Position numbers and translations under genes: made by a program. From Streptomyces sp. (GTDB lineage Bacteria > Actinomycetota > Actinomycetes > Streptomycetales > Streptomycetaceae), in contig NZ_JAEKKT010000133.1 in the NCBI RefSeq assembly GCF_019510245.1, forward strand, positions 124,001 to 188,000: a stretch of DNA of 64,000 bases. The letters run 5' to 3'. A model generated the notes under the pieces. The model saw only the letters and a list, made by a program, of their open reading frames with translations, ran no database searches and was not told the DNA's origin. Below, in pieces: positions 26,773 to 34,594 of this stretch. Position 1 is the stretch's first letter; each line of letters opens with the position of its first letter.

Positions 26773-27978
26773 ATGGACGCCAGTACAACACCCCCTGCCC
26801 CGGCCGCCGTTGACCCCGCGGAGCTGCTCGCCGACCCGTACGCCGGGTACGCCCGGCTGCGGGAGGCCGGGCCCGTGCACCGCGTCCCCGGCACCGACGG
26901 GCTGCCGGCCTGGCTGGTGACGCGGTACGAGGACGTGCGCCAGGCCCTGGCGGACCCGCGGCTCTCCCTCGACAAGGCCAACGCCAAGCCGGGCGGCTAC
27001 CGCGGGCTCGCGCTGCCGCCCGCGCTCGACGCCAACCTGCTGAACATGGACCCGCCGGACCACACCCGCGTCCGGCGCCTGGTGTCCCGGGCGTTCACGC
27101 CCCGCCGTGTCGCCCTGCTGCGCGAACCCGTCCGGCGGACCGCCGGCGCGTTGCTCGACGCCATGGCCCCCCTCGGCCGCACCGATCTGGTCGCCGCGTA
27201 CGCGGCGCCGCTGCCCGTCACCGTGATCTGCGAGCTGCTGGGCGTGGCCGAGGCGGACCGGCCGGACTTCCGGGCCTGGACCGACGCCCTCGTCGTCCCG
27301 GACCCCGCCCGGCCCGAGCGGGCGAAGGAGGCCGTCGGGGCGCTGCTGGCCTTCTTCGCCCGGCTCCTCGCCGGCAAGCGGGCCGAGCCCGCCGACGACC
27401 TCCTCTCCGCCATGATCGCCGTACGGGACGACGAGGACCGGCTCAGCGAGGACGAGTTGATGTCGCTGGCCTTCCTGATCCTGCTCGCGGGGTACGAGAA
27501 CACCGTCCATCTGATCGGCAACGCCACGCTGGCGCTGCTGCGGAACCCCGGGCAGCTGGCCACGCTGCGCGCGGATCCGGACCGGATCGGGCCGGCCGTG
27601 GAGGAACTGGCACGCTACGACGGGCCCGCGCCGCTCGCCATCCGCCGGTTCCCTACCGAGGACGTCACCATCGGCGGGGTCACCGTCCCGGCCGGCGAGA
27701 CGGTGCTGCTGTCCCTGGCGGCGGCCCACCGCGACCCGCGCCGCTTCCCCGAGCCCGACCGGCTCGACCTCGGCCGCGACGCCACCGGGCACCTGGCCCT
27801 CGGTCACGGCATCCACTACTGCCTGGGCGCACCGCTGGCCCGGTTGGAGACCGAGATCGCCCTCGGCGCGCTCCTCGAACGCTTCCCCCGCCTCGAACTC
27901 GACGTCCCGGTCGAGCGGTTGGAGTGGCGTCCGTCGATGCGCACCCGCGGGCTGCTCGCGCTGCCCGTGCGCTACTGA
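26773..27978 (+). CDS. Cytochrome P450
   Basis: A 401-residue soluble bacterial P450 monooxygenase. The I-helix oxygen-activation motif reads LAGYENTVHL (AGxEx-T form), the K-helix ExxR is in VEELARYDG, and the heme-binding loop is LGHGIHYCLGAPLARLE with the thiolate Cys. Length is normal. I use ATG 26773, behind GGTTGGGGG; the frame to 26665 adds nothing P450-like. No ferredoxin or reductase gene is adjacent. Substrate unknown; it is convergent with, and probably independent of, the diaminopropionate operon. Confidence 0.95.
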   Translation: MDASTTPPAPAAVDPAELLADPYAGYARLREAGPVHRVPGTDGLPAWLVTRYEDVRQALADPRLSLDKANAKPGGYRGLALPPALDANLLNMDPPDHTRVRRLVSRAFTPRRVALLREPVRRTAGALLDAMAPLGRTDLVAAYAAPLPVTVICELLGVAEADRPDFRAWTDALVVPDPARPERAKEAVGALLAFFARLLAGKRAEPADDLLSAMIAVRDDEDRLSEDELMSLAFLILLAGYENTVHLIGNATLALLRNPGQLATLRADPDRIGPAVEELARYDGPAPLAIRRFPTEDVTIGGVTVPAGETVLLSLAAAHRDPRRFPEPDRLDLGRDATGHLALGHGIHYCLGAPLARLETEIALGALLERFPRLELDVPVERLEWRPSMRTRGLLALPVRY

Positions 27979-27999
27979 GAGGTCCGGCGGGCACGCCGC

Positions 28000-28039
28000 G
28001 GCCCCCCGGGCGCACCGCGCGGGCGCATCCCGGGGGGCC
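28000..28039. terminator. Bidirectional hairpin between P450 and sbnA
   Basis: Perfect 11-bp arms GGCCCCCCGGG (28000-28010) and CCCGGGGGGCC (28029-28039) with an 18-base loop lie between the convergent genes. Confidence 0.65.
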
Positions 28040-28060
28040 GGGCTCCGGCCTGAGTAGCCG

Positions 28061-29152
28061 TCAGGTGCTGCTGCGCCGGCGGGCCGGTGCCCGGGAGGCG
28101 GGCTTGGGCTCCCGGGGCAGGGGCTTCGGCGGTGCCGTGTCCCTGGCGTCGAGCGCCTGGTCGTCGTCCCCGGCGTGGGGCACCCGGTCGCCGTCCTCGG
28201 TGGCCAGCACCTGGTCGCCGTACAGGTCCTGCAGCCAGTTGGTCTGGTAGATGGTGTCGAGGTAGCGCTCGCCGAGGTCCGGTGCGATGGCGACCGCCGT
28301 GAGGTCGCGGGCGTCGTGCCGGGTCAGCCAGTCCGTCGCGCCGCTGACCACGGTCCCGGTGGAGCCCCCGAAGAGGAAGCCGTGCCGGGCCATGCGGTGG
28401 CACATCCGGATGGTGTCCGGCTCCTCCACCCGGATCACCTCGTCCACGAAGGACTCGTCGAGCAGCGGCGGGCGCATGCTCATGCCGAGGCCCGGGATCA
28501 TCCGGCGGCCCGGCTCGCCGCCGAACGCCACCGAGCCGGCCGCGTCCACCGCGACGATCCGCACCGGCCGGTGCCACTCGCGGAAGTAGCGGGCGCAGCC
28601 CATGAGGGTTCCGGTGGTGCCCGCCCCGACGAACAGCACGTCCAGTCGGGGGAACCGGCGGGCGATCTCCGGGGCGGTGGTGCGGTAGTGCGCCGTCCAG
28701 TTGCCCGCGTTGGTGTACTGGCTGAGCCACACGTACCGGTCGTCCGACGCGCACAGCGAGCGGACGTACTCGATCCGGGTGCCCAGGAACCCGCCGTTGG
28801 AGTCCTGGTCGGCCACGATGTGCACCTCGCTGCCGAGCGCCTCCATCAGGAGCCTGGTCGACAGGTTGCAACGGGAGTCCGTCACACACAGGAACCGGTA
28901 ACCCTTGCTCGCGGCGATCATGCTGAGCGCGACGCCGAGATTGCCGGAGGAGGACTCGACGAGGACGGAGTCCGCTTTCAGGATTCCGTCCCGCTCGGCG
29001 TTCTCCACCATCTCGTTGGCGGCCTTCAGTTTGATGGATCCGGCGAAGTTGAAGGCCTCGCACTTCAGGTAGAGCTGGTGTCCGCAGATCGACTCCAGGT
29101 CGACGTAGAGATCGCCCTCGTTGAAGGCGTAGGGAGCGGAGATGACAGGCAC
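28061..29152 (-). CDS. sbnA: 2,3-diaminopropionate biosynthesis protein SbnA (ACEGA synthase)
   Basis: A 363-residue PLP enzyme of the cysteine synthase fold. In staphyloferrin B synthesis SbnA joins O-phospho-L-serine and L-glutamate to N-(2-amino-2-carboxyethyl)-L-glutamate. Seen here: the PLP lysine in FNFAGSIKLKAANEMV, ESSSGNLGVALSMIAASKG, the phosphate loop GAGTTGTLMGCARYF, and GGSTGTVVSGA. After about residue 325 there is an extra Pro/Arg-rich tail (PKPLPREPKPASRAPARRRS), not part of the fold. The GTG at 29152 follows AGGAGG. It is the last gene of the five-gene operon, 36 bp behind sbnB. Confidence 0.93.
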   Translation of the reverse strand: MPVISAPYAFNEGDLYVDLESICGHQLYLKCEAFNFAGSIKLKAANEMVENAERDGILKADSVLVESSSGNLGVALSMIAASKGYRFLCVTDSRCNLSTRLLMEALGSEVHIVADQDSNGGFLGTRIEYVRSLCASDDRYVWLSQYTNAGNWTAHYRTTAPEIARRFPRLDVLFVGAGTTGTLMGCARYFREWHRPVRIVAVDAAGSVAFGGEPGRRMIPGLGMSMRPPLLDESFVDEVIRVEEPDTIRMCHRMARHGFLFGGSTGTVVSGATDWLTRHDARDLTAVAIAPDLGERYLDTIYQTNWLQDLYGDQVLATEDGDRVPHAGDDDQALDARDTAPPKPLPREPKPASRAPARRRSST

Positions 29153-29188
29153 GGCGGGCCTCCTGGTGCCGGGCCGAGGACGACGGCC

Positions 29189-30259
29189 TCAGCCGTAGCG
29201 GCGCAGTTCGTGGAAGAAGTCATCGATGAGACAGAGGTCCCCGGCCCGGGACACCTCGTCGTAGACGTACTTGCCGACCGCGAGGTCGAGGACGCCGAGT
29301 CCGAAGGGCGAGAAGATCACGGGGCGGTCGGGCGGTGGGGCGGCCCGGCCGGCCATGACGTCGCCGAGGGTTCCGTTGAGGAAGTCGCGGTCACCGGTGA
29401 GCTGTTCGACCAGATGGGGTGACGTGTCGGCCTTGAGGCAGTGGTCGACGTCGTCGACGAAGTTGGCCGCGCCCATCAGGACCTCGGGGGCGAGGTCGCG
29501 CAGGGACACGTGCAGGACCAGCGGGTTGTGGGTGAACCAGGCCGGGTCCGTGACATGGGGGCGGCCTGCGATGGTGGCGAAGACCACCAGGTCGCTGCCG
29601 CGGACCAGGTCCTCGGCACGCTCGTGGACGGTGATACGCGCACCGGTGCCGGTCTGTTCCAGGTAGCCGCGGAAGCCGCCGGCGCTGTCGGCGGACAGGT
29701 CGTGCACGCCGATCTCGTCGAAGTCCCAGCCGGTGCCGGCCAGGAAGGTGTGGATGTAGCGGGCGATCAGGCCGGTTCCGAAGAAGCCGACCCGGGTGGG
29801 GCGGGTGCGGTTGCGGCTGAGCCAGTCGGCGGCCAGGGCGGCGGAGGCCGCGGTCCTGGTGGCGCTGATGATCGAGCTCTCCAGGCAGGCGAACGGGTAG
29901 CCCGTCTCCTGGTCGTTGAGGATGAGCACCGCGGAGGCCCGGGGCAGCCCGCTGCTCACGTTCTCCGGGAAGCTGGAGACCCACTTCAGGCCGTCCACGT
30001 GGACGGAGCCGCCGAGGGAGGCCGGCAGCGCGATGATCCGCGAGGTCGGCCGGTCGGTGAAGCGCAGGAAGTACGACGGCGGGTTGACCGAGTCGCCGGC
30101 GTCGTGCAGCCGGTAGACGGTCTCGACCAGCTCCGTGAGCTGTTTCTCGCGGCCGCTCAGCACCTGGTGCACCTGCTCGCCGGTGACGACCGCGAAGGTC
30201 GGTACGGCGGGCCGCCCGGGGGTGGCGGACCGGGTGGTGGTCGACAGGGTGTCGGTCAT
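29189..30259 (-). CDS. sbnB: 2,3-diaminopropionate biosynthesis protein SbnB
   Basis: A 356-residue member of the ornithine cyclodeaminase/mu-crystallin family. SbnB oxidatively cleaves the SbnA product with NAD to L-2,3-diaminopropionate and 2-oxoglutarate. Visible: KWVSSFPENVSSGLPRASAVLILND, ESSIISATRTAASAALAADWL, the Rossmann turn GFFGTGLIARYIHTFL and FVDDVDHCLKAD. The ATG overlaps the dioxygenase stop by four bases (30256-30259), so translation is coupled. Together with sbnA it gives the operon its own Dap supply, and its 2-oxoglutarate by-product is the co-substrate of the dioxygenase encoded just upstream. Confidence 0.94.
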   Translation of the reverse strand: MTDTLSTTTRSATPGRPAVPTFAVVTGEQVHQVLSGREKQLTELVETVYRLHDAGDSVNPPSYFLRFTDRPTSRIIALPASLGGSVHVDGLKWVSSFPENVSSGLPRASAVLILNDQETGYPFACLESSIISATRTAASAALAADWLSRNRTRPTRVGFFGTGLIARYIHTFLAGTGWDFDEIGVHDLSADSAGGFRGYLEQTGTGARITVHERAEDLVRGSDLVVFATIAGRPHVTDPAWFTHNPLVLHVSLRDLAPEVLMGAANFVDDVDHCLKADTSPHLVEQLTGDRDFLNGTLGDVMAGRAAPPPDRPVIFSPFGLGVLDLAVGKYVYDEVSRAGDLCLIDDFFHELRRYG

Positions 30260-31260
30260 CGCTCGCTCGCCTCCGTCGCCGGGCAATCCTCGGCCGGCCG
30301 CAGGGGCTCGCCCATGCCGACCAGCACCTGCCGCTCCCCGGTGAACGCCTCCCGGCTGTGCGCGGTGCGGATGTTGTCCACCAGCATCAGGTCGCCCTGC
30401 TGCCAGGGCTCGCGCCGGGTGTGCGCCTCGTAGGTGCTGTTGATCAGCTGGACGACGTCCTCGCCGATCGGGGTGCCGTCGCCGTGGCGGGTGTTGAACG
30501 GCAGTCCGTCCGCGCCGTAGACGTCCACCAGGTACTCGCGCACCTCGGGTGCGAGGGTCCACTCGTTGAGGAAGGCGATCTGGTTGAACCAGCAGCGCCG
30601 GCCGGTGAGCGGGTGCCGGACGACGGCGTTGCGGCGCTGTTCGGTGCGCAGGGTGCCGTCGGGCTGCCAGGTGAAGTCGATGGCGTTGGCCCGGCAGTAA
30701 CGTTCGATCCCGGCGCGGTCGTCGGTGCCGAAGGACTCCGTGAGGCTCGCGCCGATCTCGTCGTTGTAGGTGCGGGTCAGGATCCAGCCCTCCCGCTCGA
30801 AGCGTTCGACGAGCCCGCCGGGCAGGGCCCGCAGCACCTCCTCGGCGTCGGCCACCGCCGTCGCCCCGTCCCGTTCGGGCGCGGTGAGGCAGGCGAAGAG
30901 CATCAGGCCGGGCACCTGCTGCTGGTAACTCAGCTCGTGGTGCATGCACATGGGCTGGTTGGCCGGCCAGGGCGTGGACGCGTACACGCCCGGACGGTGG
31001 GTCTCCCGGGGGGCGAAGGCCTCCCGCTCCGTCATGAGTTCCCCGGCCAGGCGTTCGAAGACGGCGCCGACCTGGCCGGGGTCGCGGAGTCCGAGGCCGC
31101 GGACGACCAGTGCGCCGTGTTCGGTGACCTGGGCGCGCAGGGCCTCGCGGTGCTCGGCCGCCCACTTCGGGGGGTCGTCGGTGGACTCGACGCGCAGCAG
31201 TGCCGGCTTGTCCGGCCGCAGCTCCACGTCGAGCGGTGATGCCAGGGAGGAGAACGGCAT
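30256..31260 (-). CDS. TauD/TfdA-family Fe(II)/2-oxoglutarate dioxygenase
   Basis: A 334-residue clavaminate-synthase-like oxygenase. The iron site is HxE (HHELSYQQQVPGLMLF, about residue 110) with the distal His in DNIRTAHSREAF near residue 310, followed by the 2-oxoglutarate Arg candidate in GERQVLVGMG. In peptide clusters such enzymes usually beta-hydroxylate an amino acid, free or carrier-bound. The gene sits between the synthetase and sbnB, 39 bp behind the former and overlapping the latter, so it should act on the product or on Dap itself. An HxE rather than HxD triad is known in asparagine-oxygenase-like members. Substrate is inferred from context only. Confidence 0.9.
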   Translation of the reverse strand: MPFSSLASPLDVELRPDKPALLRVESTDDPPKWAAEHREALRAQVTEHGALVVRGLGLRDPGQVGAVFERLAGELMTEREAFAPRETHRPGVYASTPWPANQPMCMHHELSYQQQVPGLMLFACLTAPERDGATAVADAEEVLRALPGGLVERFEREGWILTRTYNDEIGASLTESFGTDDRAGIERYCRANAIDFTWQPDGTLRTEQRRNAVVRHPLTGRRCWFNQIAFLNEWTLAPEVREYLVDVYGADGLPFNTRHGDGTPIGEDVVQLINSTYEAHTRREPWQQGDLMLVDNIRTAHSREAFTGERQVLVGMGEPLRPAEDCPATEASER

Positions 31261-31299
31261 CTCGGGTTCCTTTCGGTCGACCGCCTGGGGTGTGACGGG

Positions 31300-34200
31300 T
31301 CAGGAGGAGGCGAGGGGGAGGACGGTGGTCAGGACGGCCTGCGCGGCCTCGGCGGGGCGCGTGCGCAGGAAGTGGTGGCCGCCGTCGGCGAGTTCGTGCA
31401 GCTCGACGCGGTCGGCCAGGAGCAGCCAGTCCCGGTGGTGCCGGGTGTGGCCGGCGGTGTGCGGGTCGTCGGCGGCGACGACCACCGAGACCGGGGCGGA
31501 CAGCTTCACGGGCGGCGGATCTTGCAGGGCCGCGCCGAAGTAGCGGTGGGCCGCGGCGCAGTCGTGCCGGTAGGCGGCGGCGATGTGGGCGGCGTGCTGC
31601 GGGTTCAGCTCGGCGAGTTCGGGGTGGCCGCCGTCCGCGGCCAGGCGCGTCGCGATCCCGGCGTCGCTCAGGCGTGCCAGTTCGGTGACGGCGGTGTGCC
31701 GTTCGGCGGCGGTGCCGAGCAGTTGCGCGCCGAGGAAGAGCCGTTCCACGTGGACGCCGCGCTGCTGGAGTCTCCTGGCCGTCTCGACGGCCGGTGCGGT
31801 TCCCGAGGAGTGGCCCCAGAGCATGACCCGGGTCAGGCCGCGTGCCGTGATCTCGGCGGCGACCTGTTCGGCCACCTCCTCGACGGGCGCGAACGGTTCG
31901 GGGGGTGCGGCCAGGTTGTGACCGGGCGGGTCCACGGCGAGAACCGCGAGGCCGCTGCCCGCCAGGGCGCTCGCCATCGGCTGGTAGTTGACCGCGTTGC
32001 CGCCCGCGTACGGGAAGCAGACCAGGGCACACCCGGGGGTGCCGCTCCCGTCCGCCAGGGTCAGCAGCAGCTCCGGTCGTTGCCGGGCCGGGCCGTCGAG
32101 GAGGGCGGCCAGGTCGGCGAGGACCGGATGCCGGGTGATGTCCTTCAGGGACACGGCCCGGTCGAGGGCGAGGCTGAGCCTGACCGCGGTCAGGGAGGTG
32201 CCGCCGGAGTCGAAGAAGTGGTCGGTGCGGCCGACCTGCTCCACGGGCACTCCCAGCAGTTCGGCCCAGGCGGCGGCCACTGTCCGCTCGGTCGCGCTGA
32301 GCCGGCCCGCGGTCGCCCGCTCGGTGCCGCCGGGCGCCGGGTGGACGTCGCCGGCCGGTGTCGTCTCGGCCAGCCTGGTCAGGGCCTTCTTGTCGATCTT
32401 GCCGTTGGCGGTGAGCGGAAGGCTGTCCTGCCAGTGGCAGGCCGAGGGGACCATGTAGGAGGGCAGCGTCGCGCCGAGCGCCTCGCGCAGGACCTCGGGC
32501 CGCTGCCGGGTGCCGGAGTAGAAGGCGATGAGCTGCTTGCCGCCGCCGTTCCGCTCGGCGACGACCACCGCGCCGTCGCGTACGCCGGCCACCCGCAGCA
32601 GGCAGTTCTCGATCTCGCCGATCTCGATCCGGAACCCGCGGATCTTGACCTGGCTGTCCCGGCGGCCGAGGAACTCCAGCTTGCCGCCGGGGTGCCAGCG
32701 CCCCCAGTCGCCGCCCAGGTAGAGGCGCTCGCCCGGCCGGTAGGGGTCCGTGCGGTACGCCTCCCGGGTGCGCTCGGGGTCGTTGACGTAGCCGCGGCCC
32801 ACGCAGACGCCGGAGAAGGCGATCAGTCCCGGGGCGCCCAGCGGTACCAGTGACAGGTGCTCGTCGACGACGAGGACGCGGACGTTGTTCACGGCCCGCC
32901 CGAGCAGTACCCGGTCGGGCACCTCACGGAGGAGTTCGTGGTTGGTGTCGTCGGACGTCTCGGTGAGGCCGTAGGCGTTGAGCAGGCCGATGCCCGGCTG
33001 GACCGCCAGCCAGCGCTGGACGAGTTCGCGTTTGAGCGCCTCGCCGGTCACCGACACGTACCGCAGGTCGGGCAGCGTGCGCGGGTGCTGCTCCAGGTAG
33101 GAGCACACGACCTCCAGGTACGACGGCACGAGCTGGGCCACGCCGACCCGGCCGCGCTCCAGGGTCTCGGTGAACCGCGCCACGTCCGTGATCACGTCCT
33201 GCTCGACCAGCAGGGTCCGCCCGCCGGCCAGCAGCGGGGCGACCAGCTGCCACAGGGAGATGTCGAAGCACTGGGGGGCGGTCTGCGCGACCACGGTCCC
33301 CTCGCCGATCTCCAGGTCGTCGATCTTGGCGTGCAGGTGGTTGAGCATGCCCGCGTGCTCGCACATCGCGCCCTTGGGCTCGCCCGTGGAGCCGGAGGTG
33401 AAGTAGATGTAGGCGAGTTGACCGGCGTCGACGCGGATCCCGGGGTCGTCGTCGGCGTGCCGTTCGGCGTACGCCGTGTCGAACGGCAGTTTCTCGACGT
33501 CCGGCAGGGCGGCCAGCGCCCCGTCGAGGGTCCCGGTGCTGCCGGGCTCGGCCAGGGCGATCCGGCAGCCGGCCCGGGACAGGGTGGCCTCGATGCGGCC
33601 GGCCGGGAAGTGCGGCTCGATCGGCAGGTACACGCCGCCCGCCTTGAACACCGCCAGCACCGCCGCCAGCCAGTCGAGGGTGCGCTCGGAGACGACGGCG
33701 ACCACGTCCTCCCGGCCCAGGCCACGGGCCAGCAGGGCGCGGGCCAGCCTGTTGGCGCGCCGGTTGAGCTCGTCGTACGTCCACTCCCGCGTGCCGTGCA
33801 CGGCCGCCACGGCCTGCGGATGCGAGCGCACCCGCCGCTCGAACAGTTCGTGCGCGCGGGCGTCCGGCAGCGGGCGGTGCCGACCGGCCAGCCCTTCCAG
33901 CTGCTCGTGCCGTTCCTCGGCCGAGAGCAGGCTCTGCCGGGTGTGGTCGGCGTCGGGGTCCGCCGTCAGCAGCCGCAGCGCGGTCAGGTGGTAGCCGCCG
34001 ATGCGGGCGGCGGCCGCGGCGTCCAGGGCGTCCGTGCGGTACCGCAGGCGCAGCGTCAGCCGGCCGTCCCGGTCGGTCCAGCGCACCTGCAGGACGCCGT
34101 GGTCGGCGTGGTCGGCTTGGGACTCCTCGGCGCCGAGGGGACCGCAGACCACCTCGTACGGCGGCTCCGTCAGCCCGAGTTCGCGCCGGAGTCCGGCCAC

Positions 34201-34581
34201 CGGGTGGTCGCGGTGTGCGAGCACCTCCGCCTCGGCCCGCGCGGCGGCCGCGAGCAGGGCCGTCCAGCTTCCGGAGGGGACGGGCACCCGGCACGGCAGC
34301 GGGGCGCCGCCCGGCACGGTGGCGTGGCCCGTGACCACCTCAGACTCGCCGGAGAGCGCGGCCAGCACCTTGAGGTGGGCGGCCAGCAGCACGGTGCCGG
34401 CCGACAGGCCCTGCCGTGCGGCCAGTTCACGCACCGCCCGCGTCACGTCGTCGGGCAGCGGGGTGTCGTGCCCGGCCGTTCCCGGCACCGGTTCCCGGAC
34501 CCAGCGGGGCACGGCGGTGGCACCGCCGGCGGTCAGTGTCCGGGTCCAGAACTCCCGGTCCGTCTCCACGCGCGTTCCCAT
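31300..34581 (-). CDS. Nonribosomal peptide synthetase: partial C - A - T - TE
   Basis: A 1,093-residue synthetase. Residues about 1-215 look like only the C-terminal lobe of a condensation domain; no HHxxxDG is found. The adenylation domain spans about 235-720: A3 YFTSGSTGEPKGA, A4 CFDISLWQL, A5 NAYGLTET, A7 YLGGDWGRW (Thr replaced by Gly), A8 VKIRGFRIEIGEIE, A10 LTANGKIDKKAL. The carrier domain has its phosphopantetheine Ser in FFDSGGTSLTAVRL (about 800), and a type-I thioesterase closes with GHSSGTAPA. My alignment to GrsA gives pocket residues D-I-W-S-S-T-A-D-D-K; the two Asp near the pocket end would suit a basic side chain such as Dap. It starts 13 bp behind the Pls-like gene. Confidence 0.93.
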   Translation of the reverse strand: MGTRVETDREFWTRTLTAGGATAVPRWVREPVPGTAGHDTPLPDDVTRAVRELAARQGLSAGTVLLAAHLKVLAALSGESEVVTGHATVPGGAPLPCRVPVPSGSWTALLAAAARAEAEVLAHRDHPVAGLRRELGLTEPPYEVVCGPLGAEESQADHADHGVLQVRWTDRDGRLTLRLRYRTDALDAAAAARIGGYHLTALRLLTADPDADHTRQSLLSAEERHEQLEGLAGRHRPLPDARAHELFERRVRSHPQAVAAVHGTREWTYDELNRRANRLARALLARGLGREDVVAVVSERTLDWLAAVLAVFKAGGVYLPIEPHFPAGRIEATLSRAGCRIALAEPGSTGTLDGALAALPDVEKLPFDTAYAERHADDDPGIRVDAGQLAYIYFTSGSTGEPKGAMCEHAGMLNHLHAKIDDLEIGEGTVVAQTAPQCFDISLWQLVAPLLAGGRTLLVEQDVITDVARFTETLERGRVGVAQLVPSYLEVVCSYLEQHPRTLPDLRYVSVTGEALKRELVQRWLAVQPGIGLLNAYGLTETSDDTNHELLREVPDRVLLGRAVNNVRVLVVDEHLSLVPLGAPGLIAFSGVCVGRGYVNDPERTREAYRTDPYRPGERLYLGGDWGRWHPGGKLEFLGRRDSQVKIRGFRIEIGEIENCLLRVAGVRDGAVVVAERNGGGKQLIAFYSGTRQRPEVLREALGATLPSYMVPSACHWQDSLPLTANGKIDKKALTRLAETTPAGDVHPAPGGTERATAGRLSATERTVAAAWAELLGVPVEQVGRTDHFFDSGGTSLTAVRLSLALDRAVSLKDITRHPVLADLAALLDGPARQRPELLLTLADGSGTPGCALVCFPYAGGNAVNYQPMASALAGSGLAVLAVDPPGHNLAAPPEPFAPVEEVAEQVAAEITARGLTRVMLWGHSSGTAPAVETARRLQQRGVHVERLFLGAQLLGTAAERHTAVTELARLSDAGIATRLAADGGHPELAELNPQHAAHIAAAYRHDCAAAHRYFGAALQDPPPVKLSAPVSVVVAADDPHTAGHTRHHRDWLLLADRVELHELADGGHHFLRTRPAEAAQAVLTTVLPLASS

Positions 34582-34594
34582 CGGATGGCCTTCC

